A program made the position numbers and the translations under genes. From the NCBI GenBank assembly GCA_963976055.1, contig CAXBJB010000007.1, positions 62,001 to 126,000 on the forward strand: a stretch of DNA of 64,000 nt, given 5' to 3'. This DNA comes from UBA1479 sp963976055. Lineage in GTDB: Bacteria > Pseudomonadota > Alphaproteobacteria > Rhodospirillales > Casp-alpha2. Under the pieces are notes generated by a model. That model saw only the letters and a list, made by a program, of their open reading frames with translations. It was not told the DNA's origin and ran no database searches. This document shows positions 15,892-24,769 of the stretch, piece by piece (within the stretch, counting starts at the first letter, position 1; each line of letters starts with the position of its first letter).

Positions 15892-17217
15892 ATGAACAAG
15901 ACCAAACCACCGGCAAAGCCGGGAAGCATCCTCCCCCCATCCGTCGATCAGCCGACCGATGCCGGTCGCCGCAAGGCGTTGCTGGCCGGGCTTGGCGCCG
16001 CCGGCGGGGTTGCCGCCGTGGGCCTGATCACGCCTACCCGCGCCCTGGCCGATCCGGCCAACCTGCCGCCCAATGTGGCCGACTGGTCGAAGGTTCTGGG
16101 CCCGGGTGTTGACGTCGCGCCTTATGGCATGCCGTCCAAGTTCGAAAAGACCGTCGTCCGCCGTTATGTCGACTGGCTGACCGCGACGCCGGAAAGCTCC
16201 ATCAATTTCACGCCGCTTTACGCGCTTGACGGCATGGTCACGCCTAATGGCCTGTGTTTCGAGCGCCACCACGGCGGCGTCGCCGAGGTCATTCCCGACG
16301 ACTATCGCCTGATGATCCACGGCATGGTCGAGCGGCCCCTGGTGTTCACCTATCAGGACCTCAAGCGTTTCCCGCCGCAAAGCCGGTTCTATTTCCTGGA
16401 GTGCGCCGCCAACGGCGGCATGGAATGGCGCGGCGCGCAGTTGAACGGCGTGCAGTTCACCCACGGCATGGTTCATTGCGTGCAGTACACGGGCGTGCCG
16501 CTGCGCACCCTGTTGGAAGAAGCCGGCGTGAAGCCCAAGGCCAAATGGCTGCTGGTCGAAGGCGGCGATTCGGCGGGCATGAACCGCTCCCTGCCGTTGG
16601 ACAAGGCATTGGACGACTGCATGGTCGTCTATTCCATGAATGGTGAGCGCCTGCGCGCCGAACAGGGCTATCCCATCCGTTTGGTCGTGCCCGGCTTCGA
16701 AGGCAACATGTGGGTCAAATGGCTGCGCCGCATCGAAGTCGGCGACGGCGCCTGGATGGCCCGCGAGGAAACGTCGAAGTACACCGATCTCATGCCCGAC
16801 GGCCGAGCCCGGCGTTTTACCTGGGAAATGGACGCCAAGTCGGTCATCACCAGCCCCTGTCCCGAACTGCCGTGCAAGCAGAAGGGCCCGCAGGTCATCA
16901 AGGGCATCGCCTGGTCGGGACGCGGCAAGATCGCCCGCGTCGACGTCACCGTGGACGGCGGGCGTAACTGGCATCAGGCGCGCCTGGAAGATCCGGTCCT
17001 GCCGAAATGCCTGACCCGCTTCTACCTCGACGGCTGGTCGTGGGACGGCAACCCGGCCTATCTGCAAAGCCGCGCCATCGACGAAACTGGCTATGTGCAG
17101 CCCGAAATGGCGGCCTTGCAGGCCGTGCGCGGGGTCAATTCCATCTACCACAACAACGCCATCCAGACCTGGCGCATCAATCCGACCGGGGAGGTGGAAA
17201 ATGTCCGCTTGGCGTAA
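15892..17217 (+). CDS. soxC: SoxC, sulfane dehydrogenase molybdenum subunit
   Basis: SoxC with SoxD oxidises the SoxY-bound sulfane sulfur, so its presence predicts complete thiosulfate oxidation without sulfur globules. The 441 residues have a Tat-like leader (GRRKALLAGLGAAGGVAAVG), a sulfite-oxidase-type molybdopterin domain with Cys171 in FLECAANGG as the Mo ligand, and a C-terminal dimerisation domain (GIAWSGRGKIARVDVTVDGG). It overlaps soxD by 17 bases. Confidence 0.95.
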   Translation: MNKTKPPAKPGSILPPSVDQPTDAGRRKALLAGLGAAGGVAAVGLITPTRALADPANLPPNVADWSKVLGPGVDVAPYGMPSKFEKTVVRRYVDWLTATPESSINFTPLYALDGMVTPNGLCFERHHGGVAEVIPDDYRLMIHGMVERPLVFTYQDLKRFPPQSRFYFLECAANGGMEWRGAQLNGVQFTHGMVHCVQYTGVPLRTLLEEAGVKPKAKWLLVEGGDSAGMNRSLPLDKALDDCMVVYSMNGERLRAEQGYPIRLVVPGFEGNMWVKWLRRIEVGDGAWMAREETSKYTDLMPDGRARRFTWEMDAKSVITSPCPELPCKQKGPQVIKGIAWSGRGKIARVDVTVDGGRNWHQARLEDPVLPKCLTRFYLDGWSWDGNPAYLQSRAIDETGYVQPEMAALQAVRGVNSIYHNNAIQTWRINPTGEVENVRLA

Positions 17218-18271
17218 CCTGACCCTCGCCGCCGCCGCGACGGCCGGCCTGCTCGCGCTGTCGGTGACGGCCGTCCATGCAGATGGCCGCAAATTTCCCG
17301 AACTGGGCGCGGCGGCGACGCCGGAACAAATTCAGGCCTGGGACATCGACGTCCGCCCCGACGGGCAGGGCGCCCCGGCCGGATCGGGCACGGCGGCCAA
17401 GGGCGAAAAGGTCTACATCGAAAAATGCGCCGCCTGTCACGGCGATTTCGGCGAAGCCCGGGGCCGCTATCCGGTGCTGGTCGGCGGCCACGGTACCATG
17501 AAGGACGACCGTCCGGAAAAGACCGTCGGCAGTTACTGGCCCTATGCCTCGACCATCTTCGATTATATCAAGCGGGCCATGCCGTTCGGCGAGGCCCAGA
17601 CCCTGACCAATGACGAGGTCTATTCCCTGACCGCGTTCCTGCTCAACATGAACGACGTGGTCGATTCATCCTTCGTGCTCGATGCCTCCAACATCGGCAA
17701 GATCGAGATGCCCAACGCCAAGAACTTCTTTGACGATCCGCGCCCCGATGCCCAGGCCGTCAAGATGGCCGCGCTGTGCATGAAGGATTGCAAGGCCGAG
17801 GTAAAGGTTCTGGGCCGCGCCAAGGTCATCGACGTGACACCGGACAAGGGTGGGGCAGCGGCCAAGGCCGCGGCCGAGCAGGCAGCGAAAGCGGAGCCGG
17901 CGCAGGTCGCGGCATCCGCCGCGCCGGCGGGCGATCCCGAATCCGGCAAGAAGGTGTTCCGCAAGTGCGCAGCCTGCCACGTCATCGACAGTGCGGCCAA
18001 CAAGCTGGGTCCGTCGCTGAAAGGCATTCTGGGGCGCACGGCGGGTTCCGTCGACGGCTTCAAGTATTCCAAGGCGTTTCAGGCGGCCAACGACATGGGC
18101 CTGAAATGGACCGACGACGCGGTCAAGGCCTTCGTCGCCGATCCCAAGGATTTCGTGAAGGATAAGATCGGCGCCGACAAGGGCCGCACCCGCATGGCCT
18201 TCCCGGGCCTGCGCAAGGAACAGGACGTCGAAGACCTGTTGGCCTTCATGAAGGCTGCCGGCGGTCAGTAA
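17201..18271 (+). CDS. soxD: SoxD, dihaem cytochrome c of sulfane dehydrogenase
   Basis: The cytochrome partner of SoxC, 356 residues. A signal peptide (WRNLTLAAAATAGLLALSV) is followed by two cytochrome c domains with CAACHG at 76-81 and CAACHV in the C-terminal half, joined by an Ala-Lys-rich linker. ATG at 17201 follows GGAGGTGGAAA and overlaps the soxC end, showing translational coupling. The reading frame opens much further upstream inside soxC, but the leader fixes the start. Confidence 0.94.
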   Translation: MSAWRNLTLAAAATAGLLALSVTAVHADGRKFPELGAAATPEQIQAWDIDVRPDGQGAPAGSGTAAKGEKVYIEKCAACHGDFGEARGRYPVLVGGHGTMKDDRPEKTVGSYWPYASTIFDYIKRAMPFGEAQTLTNDEVYSLTAFLLNMNDVVDSSFVLDASNIGKIEMPNAKNFFDDPRPDAQAVKMAALCMKDCKAEVKVLGRAKVIDVTPDKGGAAAKAAAEQAAKAEPAQVAASAAPAGDPESGKKVFRKCAACHVIDSAANKLGPSLKGILGRTAGSVDGFKYSKAFQAANDMGLKWTDDAVKAFVADPKDFVKDKIGADKGRTRMAFPGLRKEQDVEDLLAFMKAAGGQ

Positions 18272-18284
18272 TTCGCATGACAAA

Positions 18285-18310
18285 CCCCCGGGCGGCTTGC
18301 CGCCCGGGGG
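18285..18310. terminator. GC-rich hairpin between converging soxD and soxR
   Basis: An eleven-pair stem (CCCCCGGGCGG and CCGCCCGGGGG, loop CTTG) lies between the soxD stop and the soxR stop. The T tract is short on both strands (TTTG on the minus strand), so it probably serves both genes with moderate efficiency. Confidence 0.7.
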
Positions 18311-18335
18311 CTTCAATCTTGTTCAGGATGGTCCG

Positions 18336-18683
18336 TCAGGCGGCGGAGCGGGCGGCGGCTTTGATCAGGCGGCGGCGCTCCATGGCCTCTTCCGAACAGA
18401 ACAGACCGTACATGAGCTCCAGCGTCTTGCCCGCCTCGTTGCTGGCCAGGCTGTAATAGATCGTCTTGCCGTCGCGCCGGGTCGCCACAAGGTCGTCGGC
18501 GCGCAACCGCGCCAACTGCTGCGACAAGGTCGGCTGACGCAGATCAAGCGCCTGTTCCAGTTCGGTGACCGATTTTTCGCCGTCGCCCAGCATGCAGAGG
18601 ATGAGCAGACGGTTTTCGTTGGCGAGGGCCTTCAGAAACTGTGCCGCTTCCTTGGCGCCTTCAAGTACGTCTTCTTCTTTCAT
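18336..18683 (-). CDS. soxR: SoxR, ArsR-family sulfur-responsive repressor
   Basis: A 115-residue winged-helix repressor of the ArsR family. The core is ALANENRLLILCMLGDGEKSV, the recognition helix is RQPTLSQQLARL, and the wing is ATRRDGKTIYYSL. It lacks the metal-site ELCVCDL box. It has just two cysteines, Cys30 and Cys96, 66 residues apart, the spacing of the persulfide-sensing pair in SqrR and BigR. These proteins release DNA when the pair forms a tetrasulfide. It lies at the end of the sox cluster on the opposite strand and is the likely regulator of the ATTC elements. Confidence 0.88.
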   Translation of the reverse strand: MKEEDVLEGAKEAAQFLKALANENRLLILCMLGDGEKSVTELEQALDLRQPTLSQQLARLRADDLVATRRDGKTIYYSLASNEAGKTLELMYGLFCSEEAMERRRLIKAAARSAA

Positions 18684-19020
18684 GCGAGTCCGATCTCTCC
18701 AGGTTTACCGCCGCGACACGGCGGTCATTCCTCCCTGGACCTTTTTTTGGCTCCGGCCTTCCGGCCGGGCCTTGAATTCTAAAACGGCGCCGATTTCCCT
18801 ACCGATGATTGGCCCAGTTTACGCCAACTGACAACGGTTCTCAATAACCCTGCCCGCCGGCCACGGAAAAGTGACTTACGGCGGCAATGTGGAAATACGG
18901 ACTAAACTACACCTTACGGAAACAATTTAATTTAATCGAATATATCGCACAACGGGAAAGTGGCGGCGGGCCCATAGGGAGCCGCGCGATATCGTCGGAA
19001 TCTTTGGGAAATCTGAGAAA
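18684..19020. other. intergenic region upstream of soxR
   Basis: There is no convincing gene in this 337-base stretch. It holds the soxR leader, a hairpin (CGGCC-TTCC-GGCCG near 18754), and an AT-rich tract at 18924-18947 containing, on the minus strand, ATATTCGATTAAATTAAAT, a diverged copy of the ATTC element. Autoregulation of soxR is possible, but the element lies about 240 bases upstream. Confidence 0.35.
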
Positions 19021-19095
<75 letters not shown>

Positions 19096-19317
19096 ATCCG
19101 GGAGGTGAAGAGGGGCGGACAATAGTATAGGGGTTCGGCGATGACAAGCACTCCGTGCCCTCTGTTCCATTGAAAATTTCACGCGCACCGAAGGGCGGAA
19201 ACATGCGCTTCCTCCGGATCGGATGGTTCCCTTCGAAAGGCTCTAGTGGCCCTTTTTGCGGGGCCAATGCTGAAAGATGATGTGACCTCCAAGATCAATC
19301 GGTCCGACGGAGGAATT

Positions 19318-20823
19318 ATGGAATCAAAAGTTAGCAGCATGTTCGAGGAACCACTGGACCCGGTCATCTTATCGGACATGCTGGCGCCTAATCTGAAGCG
19401 CGAATTTCCCATGGTCTTGCCGTTGATCACACAGATCAACAAAGCGCACGTTCTGATGCTTGCCGACTGTCAGCTGCTGTCGCCAGATCATGCGCGGGCC
19501 CTGGCAACCGCGATCTTGGAATTGGAGGAGCTTGGCCCCGACGCGTTCGACCTCGACCCTGCATGGGAAGAATCCTACTTCAATTATGAAGCGGAACTAA
19601 TTAGGCGGTCGGGGGCGGATATTGGCGGGCGCGTGCATATCGCGCGCAGCCGGAACGATTTGTACGCGACCATGGATCGTTTGCGGGCCCGGATGGCGGC
19701 GTCCAAATTGTCCGAGGCGATCCTGAATCTACGGGAAGCGCTTGCCGAAAAGGCCCAGGAATACATCGACGTCTTGATGCCGGGATATACCCATTTACAG
19801 CCAGCCCAGCCGGTTACCTACGGCTATTATCTGGCGGGTATCGCCCAGGCGCTGGAACGGGATTTCGCCCGGCTTTCCCAATGCAGGCAGCGAATCAACA
19901 TTTCCCCGCTGGGTACGGGGGCGATGGCGGGGACGTCGTTTCCCATCGACCGGCAGGTGACGGCCCGTTGGCTCGGGTTTGATGGCGTCGGGCTGCACGC
20001 CCAGGACTGCATCGCCGCACGCGATTTCCTAGTGGAACTACTATCGGCGGCGGCGCTCGCGGCAACGTCCTGGGGGCGCATGGCGCAGGATTTTTTCGTC
20101 ATGACCACCTATGAGTTCGGAACCCTTGAACTGCCGGACAGCGTTGCCCAAACCTCCAGCATGATGCCTCAGAAAAAGAACATGTCCGCGTTGGAAGTGC
20201 TGCGCGCCAGCTCATCCCAGGTCCTGGGGGCGCAGGTCACGGCAATGACGGGCTTGAAGGCCACGCATTATTCCTTCGGGTTCGATTCCTGCTGCGATGC
20301 CTTCCGCTGGACATGGGATGCCCTGGATGGGGCCACGCGGGGTGCGTCCGTTGCCCGGGTCGTCGTCTCCAAGGCCCGCCCCAGGGTGGAAAGGATGGCC
20401 GATCTGACCCGGGAGAATTTTTCGACGGCGACGGAATTGGCGGACCTTCTGGTGCGGGAATCCGGGCTGCCCTTCCGCGACGCGCATCATCTTGTCGGGA
20501 CCGTGGTTCGGGCCGCGATGAACAGGGGAATGACGGCAGAGAAAATTGATGGCGATTTTATCTCGGAAATTGCGCGGCAGACCTTTGGGCGTACGATTTC
20601 CCTTTCTCCTGAATCGGTGGCGCGGGCGGTCGCCCCCCGCCAAGCGATCGAGGCGCGGCGGGGATCCGGCGGGCCGTCCACCCATGATATGGGGGAATTG
20701 CTAGACAGCCTGGAATTGCATATCGACCGTGACCACAGCGCCTTTGACGATGAAACGACCGCCCTGGACAACACGGAAGCTCAATTGAACAAGGCATTTC
20801 GAAAGCTTGCGGCCACGGGGTGA
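19318..20823 (+). CDS. argininosuccinate-lyase-like protein (divergent)
   Basis: A 501-residue member of the fumarase/aspartase superfamily closest to argininosuccinate lyase. Supporting segments are GGRVHIARSRND, LMPGYTHLQPAQPVTYG, INISPLGTGAMAG and the superfamily signature SSMMPQKKNMSALEVLR. Odd points are that the signature has Met where Pro usually follows Asn, and the segment that usually follows it in ArgH is replaced by MTGLKATHYSFGFDSCCDAF. The C-terminal domain has the usual helices. ATG at 19318 follows GGAGGAATT. No arginine genes are nearby. It may cleave a different succinyl or related adduct. Confidence 0.75.
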   Translation: MESKVSSMFEEPLDPVILSDMLAPNLKREFPMVLPLITQINKAHVLMLADCQLLSPDHARALATAILELEELGPDAFDLDPAWEESYFNYEAELIRRSGADIGGRVHIARSRNDLYATMDRLRARMAASKLSEAILNLREALAEKAQEYIDVLMPGYTHLQPAQPVTYGYYLAGIAQALERDFARLSQCRQRINISPLGTGAMAGTSFPIDRQVTARWLGFDGVGLHAQDCIAARDFLVELLSAAALAATSWGRMAQDFFVMTTYEFGTLELPDSVAQTSSMMPQKKNMSALEVLRASSSQVLGAQVTAMTGLKATHYSFGFDSCCDAFRWTWDALDGATRGASVARVVVSKARPRVERMADLTRENFSTATELADLLVRESGLPFRDAHHLVGTVVRAAMNRGMTAEKIDGDFISEIARQTFGRTISLSPESVARAVAPRQAIEARRGSGGPSTHDMGELLDSLELHIDRDHSAFDDETTALDNTEAQLNKAFRKLAATG

Positions 20824-20888
20824 GGTGCTCTTGACGGGGCGAACACGCACGCGGCAATGTCTTGGCTGACGAGCGAATCGGAGGCTGC

Positions 20889-21059
20889 ATGACCTCATCT
20901 GACGGTGAGAAGAAACATCCGTCCCGACCCCCGACCGGGGCCGAGGCGGAAGCGGCGCGAAAGGCGCGCCAGGCCGAGCAGCTGCGCGCCAACCTGGCCA
21001 AACGCAAGGCGCAGCAACGCAAACGGGACACCGATCCGGCGGGCGGCAAGGGGGCATGA
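20889..21059 (+). CDS. small basic conserved protein upstream of murA
   Basis: A 56-residue, strongly charged protein with a helix rich in Ala, Arg and Lys (EAARKARQAEQLRANLAKRK). Short proteins with a RANLxKRKAQxR signature occur just upstream of murA in many alphaproteobacteria. Function unknown. ATG at 20889 has GGAGG at a good distance. It ends about 80 bases before murA and probably shares its transcript. Confidence 0.75.
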   Translation: MTSSDGEKKHPSRPPTGAEAEAARKARQAEQLRANLAKRKAQQRKRDTDPAGGKGA

Positions 21060-21137
21060 CCGCCGTCGCCGGAGGGGCCGCGAAATAATCCCAATCCCGC
21101 CATGACACGGCCCCATTGCTTCTGTTAATCAACGTCC

Positions 21138-22418
21138 ATGGACAGTATTCGCATCCGGGGCGGCCGCCCCTTGAACGGCACCATTGCCATCGGGGGGGCG
21201 AAGAACGCGGCCCTGCCCTTGATGGCCGTCTCCCTGTTGACCGAGGACCCGGTCGAGTTCACCAACATGCCCACCCTCGCCGATCTGGCGACCATGGGCA
21301 GTTTGTTGGGCGAACTGGGCGTTGAATTGACACGCTCGGTCGATGACAACGGCAACGAACCCGTGGTGCGCCTGCAGGCGCGCAAGATCACGGCGACGGA
21401 AGCCCCCTATGACCTGGTGCGTAAGATGCGCGCCTCGGTCGTCGTCATGGGTCCGCTGCTGGCCCGCGCCGGCAAGGCCCGCGTGTCCATGCCGGGCGGC
21501 TGCGCCATCGGCACCCGGCCCGTGGACCTGCATCTGAAGGCACTGGAGGCCCTGGGTGCGGAGATTGAGCTGAAGGAAGGCTATATCCAGGCCACTGCGC
21601 CGAACGGTCTGACCGGCGGCCATATCCTGTTTCCCAAGGTCACCGTCGGCGGCACGGAAAACGCCCTGATGGCGGCCACCCTGGCGAGGGGTGACACGGT
21701 CATCGCCAACGCGGCGCGCGAGCCCGAGATCACGGACCTCGCCAACTGCCTGACGGAAATGGGTGCGAAGATCACCGGCATCGGCACGGACACCCTGCGG
21801 ATCACCGGCGTGAACCAGTTGTCCGGCGCCCGCCACCGGGTTCTGCCGGACCGCATTGAAACCGGCACCTATGCCGCCGCCGCCGCCATCACGGGGGGTG
21901 AGTTGACCTTGACCAATACCCGCGCCGATCTGATCGAAAGCGTCATCGACCTGTTGGAGCGCGCCGGGGTCGAGGTGACGGAAACCAAGGACGGACTCAA
22001 GGTCAACCGCGCCAATTGCGAACTGCGCGGCGTTGACAGCATGACCGAGCCTTATCCCGGATTCCCCACCGACATGCAGGCCCAGATCATGGCCATGATG
22101 ACCGTGGCCACCGGCGCCGCCATGATCACGGAAACCATTTTTGAAAACCGCTTCATGCATGTGCCCGAACTGTGTCGCATGGGTGCCGACATCAACGTGC
22201 ACGGGGCCTCGGCTATCGTGCGCGGGGTCAAGAGATTGTCGGGAGCACCCGTCATGGCGACGGACCTGCGGGCGTCGGTATCGCTGGTTCTGGCGGGCCT
22301 CGCGGCCGAGGGCGAAACGCAGGTCAACCGGGTCTATCACCTGGACCGCGGGTATGAGCGGCTGGAGGAAAAGCTGGCCGCCTGCGGCGCCGACATCGCC
22401 CGGGTGGCGGGGGTCTGA
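21138..22418 (+). CDS. murA: UDP-N-acetylglucosamine 1-carboxyvinyltransferase
   Basis: MurA transfers enolpyruvate from PEP to UDP-GlcNAc, the first committed step of peptidoglycan synthesis. The 426 residues show the duplicated EPSP-synthase fold: GGRPLNGTIAIGGAKNAALP at the N terminus, the catalytic cysteine loop MPGGCAIGTRPVDLHL with Cys122, EPYPGFPTDMQAQ and the C-terminal DLRASVSLVLAGLAAEG. The active-site Cys predicts fosfomycin sensitivity of the enzyme. Confidence 0.97.
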   Translation: MDSIRIRGGRPLNGTIAIGGAKNAALPLMAVSLLTEDPVEFTNMPTLADLATMGSLLGELGVELTRSVDDNGNEPVVRLQARKITATEAPYDLVRKMRASVVVMGPLLARAGKARVSMPGGCAIGTRPVDLHLKALEALGAEIELKEGYIQATAPNGLTGGHILFPKVTVGGTENALMAATLARGDTVIANAAREPEITDLANCLTEMGAKITGIGTDTLRITGVNQLSGARHRVLPDRIETGTYAAAAAITGGELTLTNTRADLIESVIDLLERAGVEVTETKDGLKVNRANCELRGVDSMTEPYPGFPTDMQAQIMAMMTVATGAAMITETIFENRFMHVPELCRMGADINVHGASAIVRGVKRLSGAPVMATDLRASVSLVLAGLAAEGETQVNRVYHLDRGYERLEEKLAACGADIARVAGV

Positions 22419-22459
22419 GGCTTTTAGTATCCTTCCCGGAAAACCGGGAGGATGCCGCC

Positions 22460-23296
22460 ATGGTGAAGGTTCTGAGCCCAGAGGCCCTGAAGCAATTCCA
22501 GGAAGATGGTTATTACACCCCCGTCGACGTTTTGTCGGCGGCGGAAGCACATGACCTGCGTGCGAAGATCGAGGCCTTCGAGGCGTCCCAGGGTGCGCCT
22601 CTCAACGGCCTGCAGCGCAACAAGACACACCTTCTGTTCAAATGGCTGGACGATCTGGTCCATGACGCCCGCATCGTCGACATGATGGAGGACATCCTGG
22701 GGCCCGACATCCTGTGCTGGAACACCCTCAGCTGGACCAAGGAAGCCGGTTCCGGGCAGTACGTTTCCTGGCACCAGGATTCCAACTACTGGGGCCTGGC
22801 CGGCGGTGAGGTGGTGACGGCCTGGCTGGCCCTGTCGGAGGCGAGCGAGCAGGCTGGCTGCATGCGCGTCCTGCCCGGCACCCACCTGGGCCCGCCGCTC
22901 AAGCACGAAGACCTCTATCACGAGAACAACATGCTGACCCGTGGCCAGGAGATCACTCAGGGCATCGACGAAAGCCGGGCGGTGGCCATGCCGCTCCGGC
23001 CTGGACAGATGTCTCTCCACAACATCCGTCTGGCCCATGCCTCCGGCCCGAACCTGTCCGGGGACCGGCGGATCGGCATTTCGTTCCATTACATGCCGGC
23101 CAAGGCCATGCAGAGCGTCGGCCAGTGGGATTCCGCCGCCCTGGTGCGCGGCCGGGACCGCTTCAACCATTTCGAACACACCCCTCGGGTCACGGCGGAT
23201 ATGGCACCGGAAACCGTCGCCTATCACGCCCGCGCGGCCGAAGCCGTGCGCCAAGTTCTGTACCACGGCGCCGACCGGATGACGGGCAAGCTCTGA
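22460..23296 (+). CDS. phytanoyl-CoA dioxygenase (PhyH) family oxygenase
   Basis: A 278-residue Fe(II)/2-oxoglutarate dioxygenase of the PhyH family. The iron-binding motif is SWHQDSNYWGL (HxD) with the distal His in IRLAHASGPN, and Arg in DRRIGISFHY is the likely 2-oxoglutarate anchor. Cytoplasmic, with no signal peptide. Substrate unknown; family members act on lipids, amino acids and small osmolytes. The next gene, an alpha/beta hydrolase, starts within three bases of this stop, so the two are coupled. Confidence 0.85.
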   Translation: MVKVLSPEALKQFQEDGYYTPVDVLSAAEAHDLRAKIEAFEASQGAPLNGLQRNKTHLLFKWLDDLVHDARIVDMMEDILGPDILCWNTLSWTKEAGSGQYVSWHQDSNYWGLAGGEVVTAWLALSEASEQAGCMRVLPGTHLGPPLKHEDLYHENNMLTRGQEITQGIDESRAVAMPLRPGQMSLHNIRLAHASGPNLSGDRRIGISFHYMPAKAMQSVGQWDSAALVRGRDRFNHFEHTPRVTADMAPETVAYHARAAEAVRQVLYHGADRMTGKL

Positions 23297-23298
23297 TC

Positions 23299-24084
23299 TT
23301 GTCCGTGAAGGCCGATCCTGAATTCATCAGCGCATGCGGACACCGCCTGGAATATGCCTGGTGGAGCGGGCCGCCGGCACCTGGAAGCACGGCGCTCGTG
23401 TTCCTGCACGAAGGTCTTGGCTGCGTCGACATGTGGCGCGACGTGCCGGAAATCCTCGCGAATATGACAGGATTGCCCGCCTTCGCCTATTCGCGGGCGG
23501 GTTATGGACGGTCGGACGGCATCACCCTGCCGCGCAAGGCGGATTACCACGCGCCGGAAGCGTATGACGTCCTGCCCGCCGTGCTGGACGCCGCCGGCAT
23601 CGGCGCGGCGGTGCTGATCGGCCATTCCGACGGCGGCACCATCGCGCTCATGGCGGCGGGCCGCGACCCGCGAATTCGCGGCGTGGTGACCATGGCCGCC
23701 CATGTGTTCAATGAGGACGTGACGATCCGGGGCATTCAGGACGCGCGCGTGGCTTGGCAGGAAACCGATCTGCGGGAACGGCTTCGGCGCTATCACGGCG
23801 ACAACGTGGACGGGGCCTTTTTCGGCTGGAACGACACTTGGCTGGCCGAGGATTTCCGCGCCTGGAACGTGGAATCCTGCCTGCCCACCGTGACCTGTCC
23901 GGTCCTGGTGGTGCAGGGGGCGGATGACCAATACGGCACCGAAGCTCAGGTTTCCGCCATCGCTGATGGCGTTTCCGGACCGGCCAAGCGTCTGCTCATT
24001 ACCGGATGCGGCCACAGTCCGCACTTGGAGGTGCCGGACGCCCTGTTCCTGGAGATCGCCCGTTTCATCGCCAGTCTGGCGTGA
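23299..24084 (+). CDS. alpha/beta hydrolase
   Basis: About 261 residues. The alpha/beta-hydrolase landmarks are an oxyanion region ALVFLHEGLGCVDMW, the nucleophile elbow LIGHSDGGT with its serine, an acid in VLVVQGADDQYGT and the catalytic His in ITGCGHSPHLE. TTG at 23299 or GTG at 23305 is the likely start, right after the PhyH stop; the ribosome site is weak, which suggests translational coupling. Substrate unknown. With its neighbour it may form a two-step oxidation and hydrolysis unit. Confidence 0.85.
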   Translation: MSVKADPEFISACGHRLEYAWWSGPPAPGSTALVFLHEGLGCVDMWRDVPEILANMTGLPAFAYSRAGYGRSDGITLPRKADYHAPEAYDVLPAVLDAAGIGAAVLIGHSDGGTIALMAAGRDPRIRGVVTMAAHVFNEDVTIRGIQDARVAWQETDLRERLRRYHGDNVDGAFFGWNDTWLAEDFRAWNVESCLPTVTCPVLVVQGADDQYGTEAQVSAIADGVSGPAKRLLITGCGHSPHLEVPDALFLEIARFIASLA

Positions 24085-24158
24085 AACGGGCGAGGAGTCC
24101 GGATCAGTGCATGGTCAATCGAAGCGTCCCTAAAAAGGGTGACGCCGTTGGCGGGACG

Positions 24159-24551
24159 TCACTCCGCTTTCGGCTCTCGCGCCGGTTCCGGTACTAGTCG
24201 GGTGGTGTCGGTCAGGCGACCGAAAGGCGAAATGCCTGCTTTGGCCATTGCCTGGCGCTCGCGGCAATTGAAGGCATGCCAGATGATCTTGGCTGCCACC
24301 GCGCAAACGACCGGCGCGGCCAAGACCGCCAATTCGCTGTCCAGGCCAATCCGTATCAAGCTGTCGATCTGCAAGCCGATGGCGACGAGAATGACTGTCC
24401 CGACGGTGATGGCCAGCAAGGTGTCGATGTTATCACCCTTCAAGCAGGCGGCACGGTTGACGTATTGCATGAGAAGGACAGTGGCTTGAACCAGAGCCAA
24501 CGATGCCATCATGGCGATGGTTTCCAGTGAAAATGAAAAGATGGGGGACAT
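24159..24551 (-). CDS. three-helix membrane protein of unknown function
   Basis: A 130-residue protein not matched to a named family. There are three predicted helices, near IAMMASLALVQATVLLMQYV, TLLAITVGTVILVAIGLQI and ELAVLAAPVVCAVAAKIIW, followed by a basic cytoplasmic tail. ATG at 24551 follows GAGAGAATTACC; the upstream extension to 24701 is basic and not leader-like. It lies after the hydrolase gene on the opposite strand. Confidence 0.65.
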   Translation of the reverse strand: MSPIFSFSLETIAMMASLALVQATVLLMQYVNRAACLKGDNIDTLLAITVGTVILVAIGLQIDSLIRIGLDSELAVLAAPVVCAVAAKIIWHAFNCRERQAMAKAGISPFGRLTDTTRLVPEPAREPKAE

Positions 24552-24769
24552 GGTAATTCTCTCATATACCGTGATCGCATGACGATGAGCGGACCGGCTT
24601 CTGTTTGGGGCGCCGCCGCGACTGAGCACGAGTCGTTTCCGCCTGATTGCACCAGGTCGTCGCCACAGGTGACGACCCATGACATGGTTGCTTCTCGTCA
24701 TGCTGGGGGCGGCCTAAGCGGCCGCCGGCTGTAGAGATGGGGCATTATGCGGCGTTCGCCGCAGTAAGA

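Noticed and set aside
18750..18765. Terminator or riboswitch in the soxR leader
   Set aside because: The CGGCC-TTCC-GGCCG hairpin has only five pairs, and the T run lies on the wrong side for either direction; no known riboswitch core was recognised.
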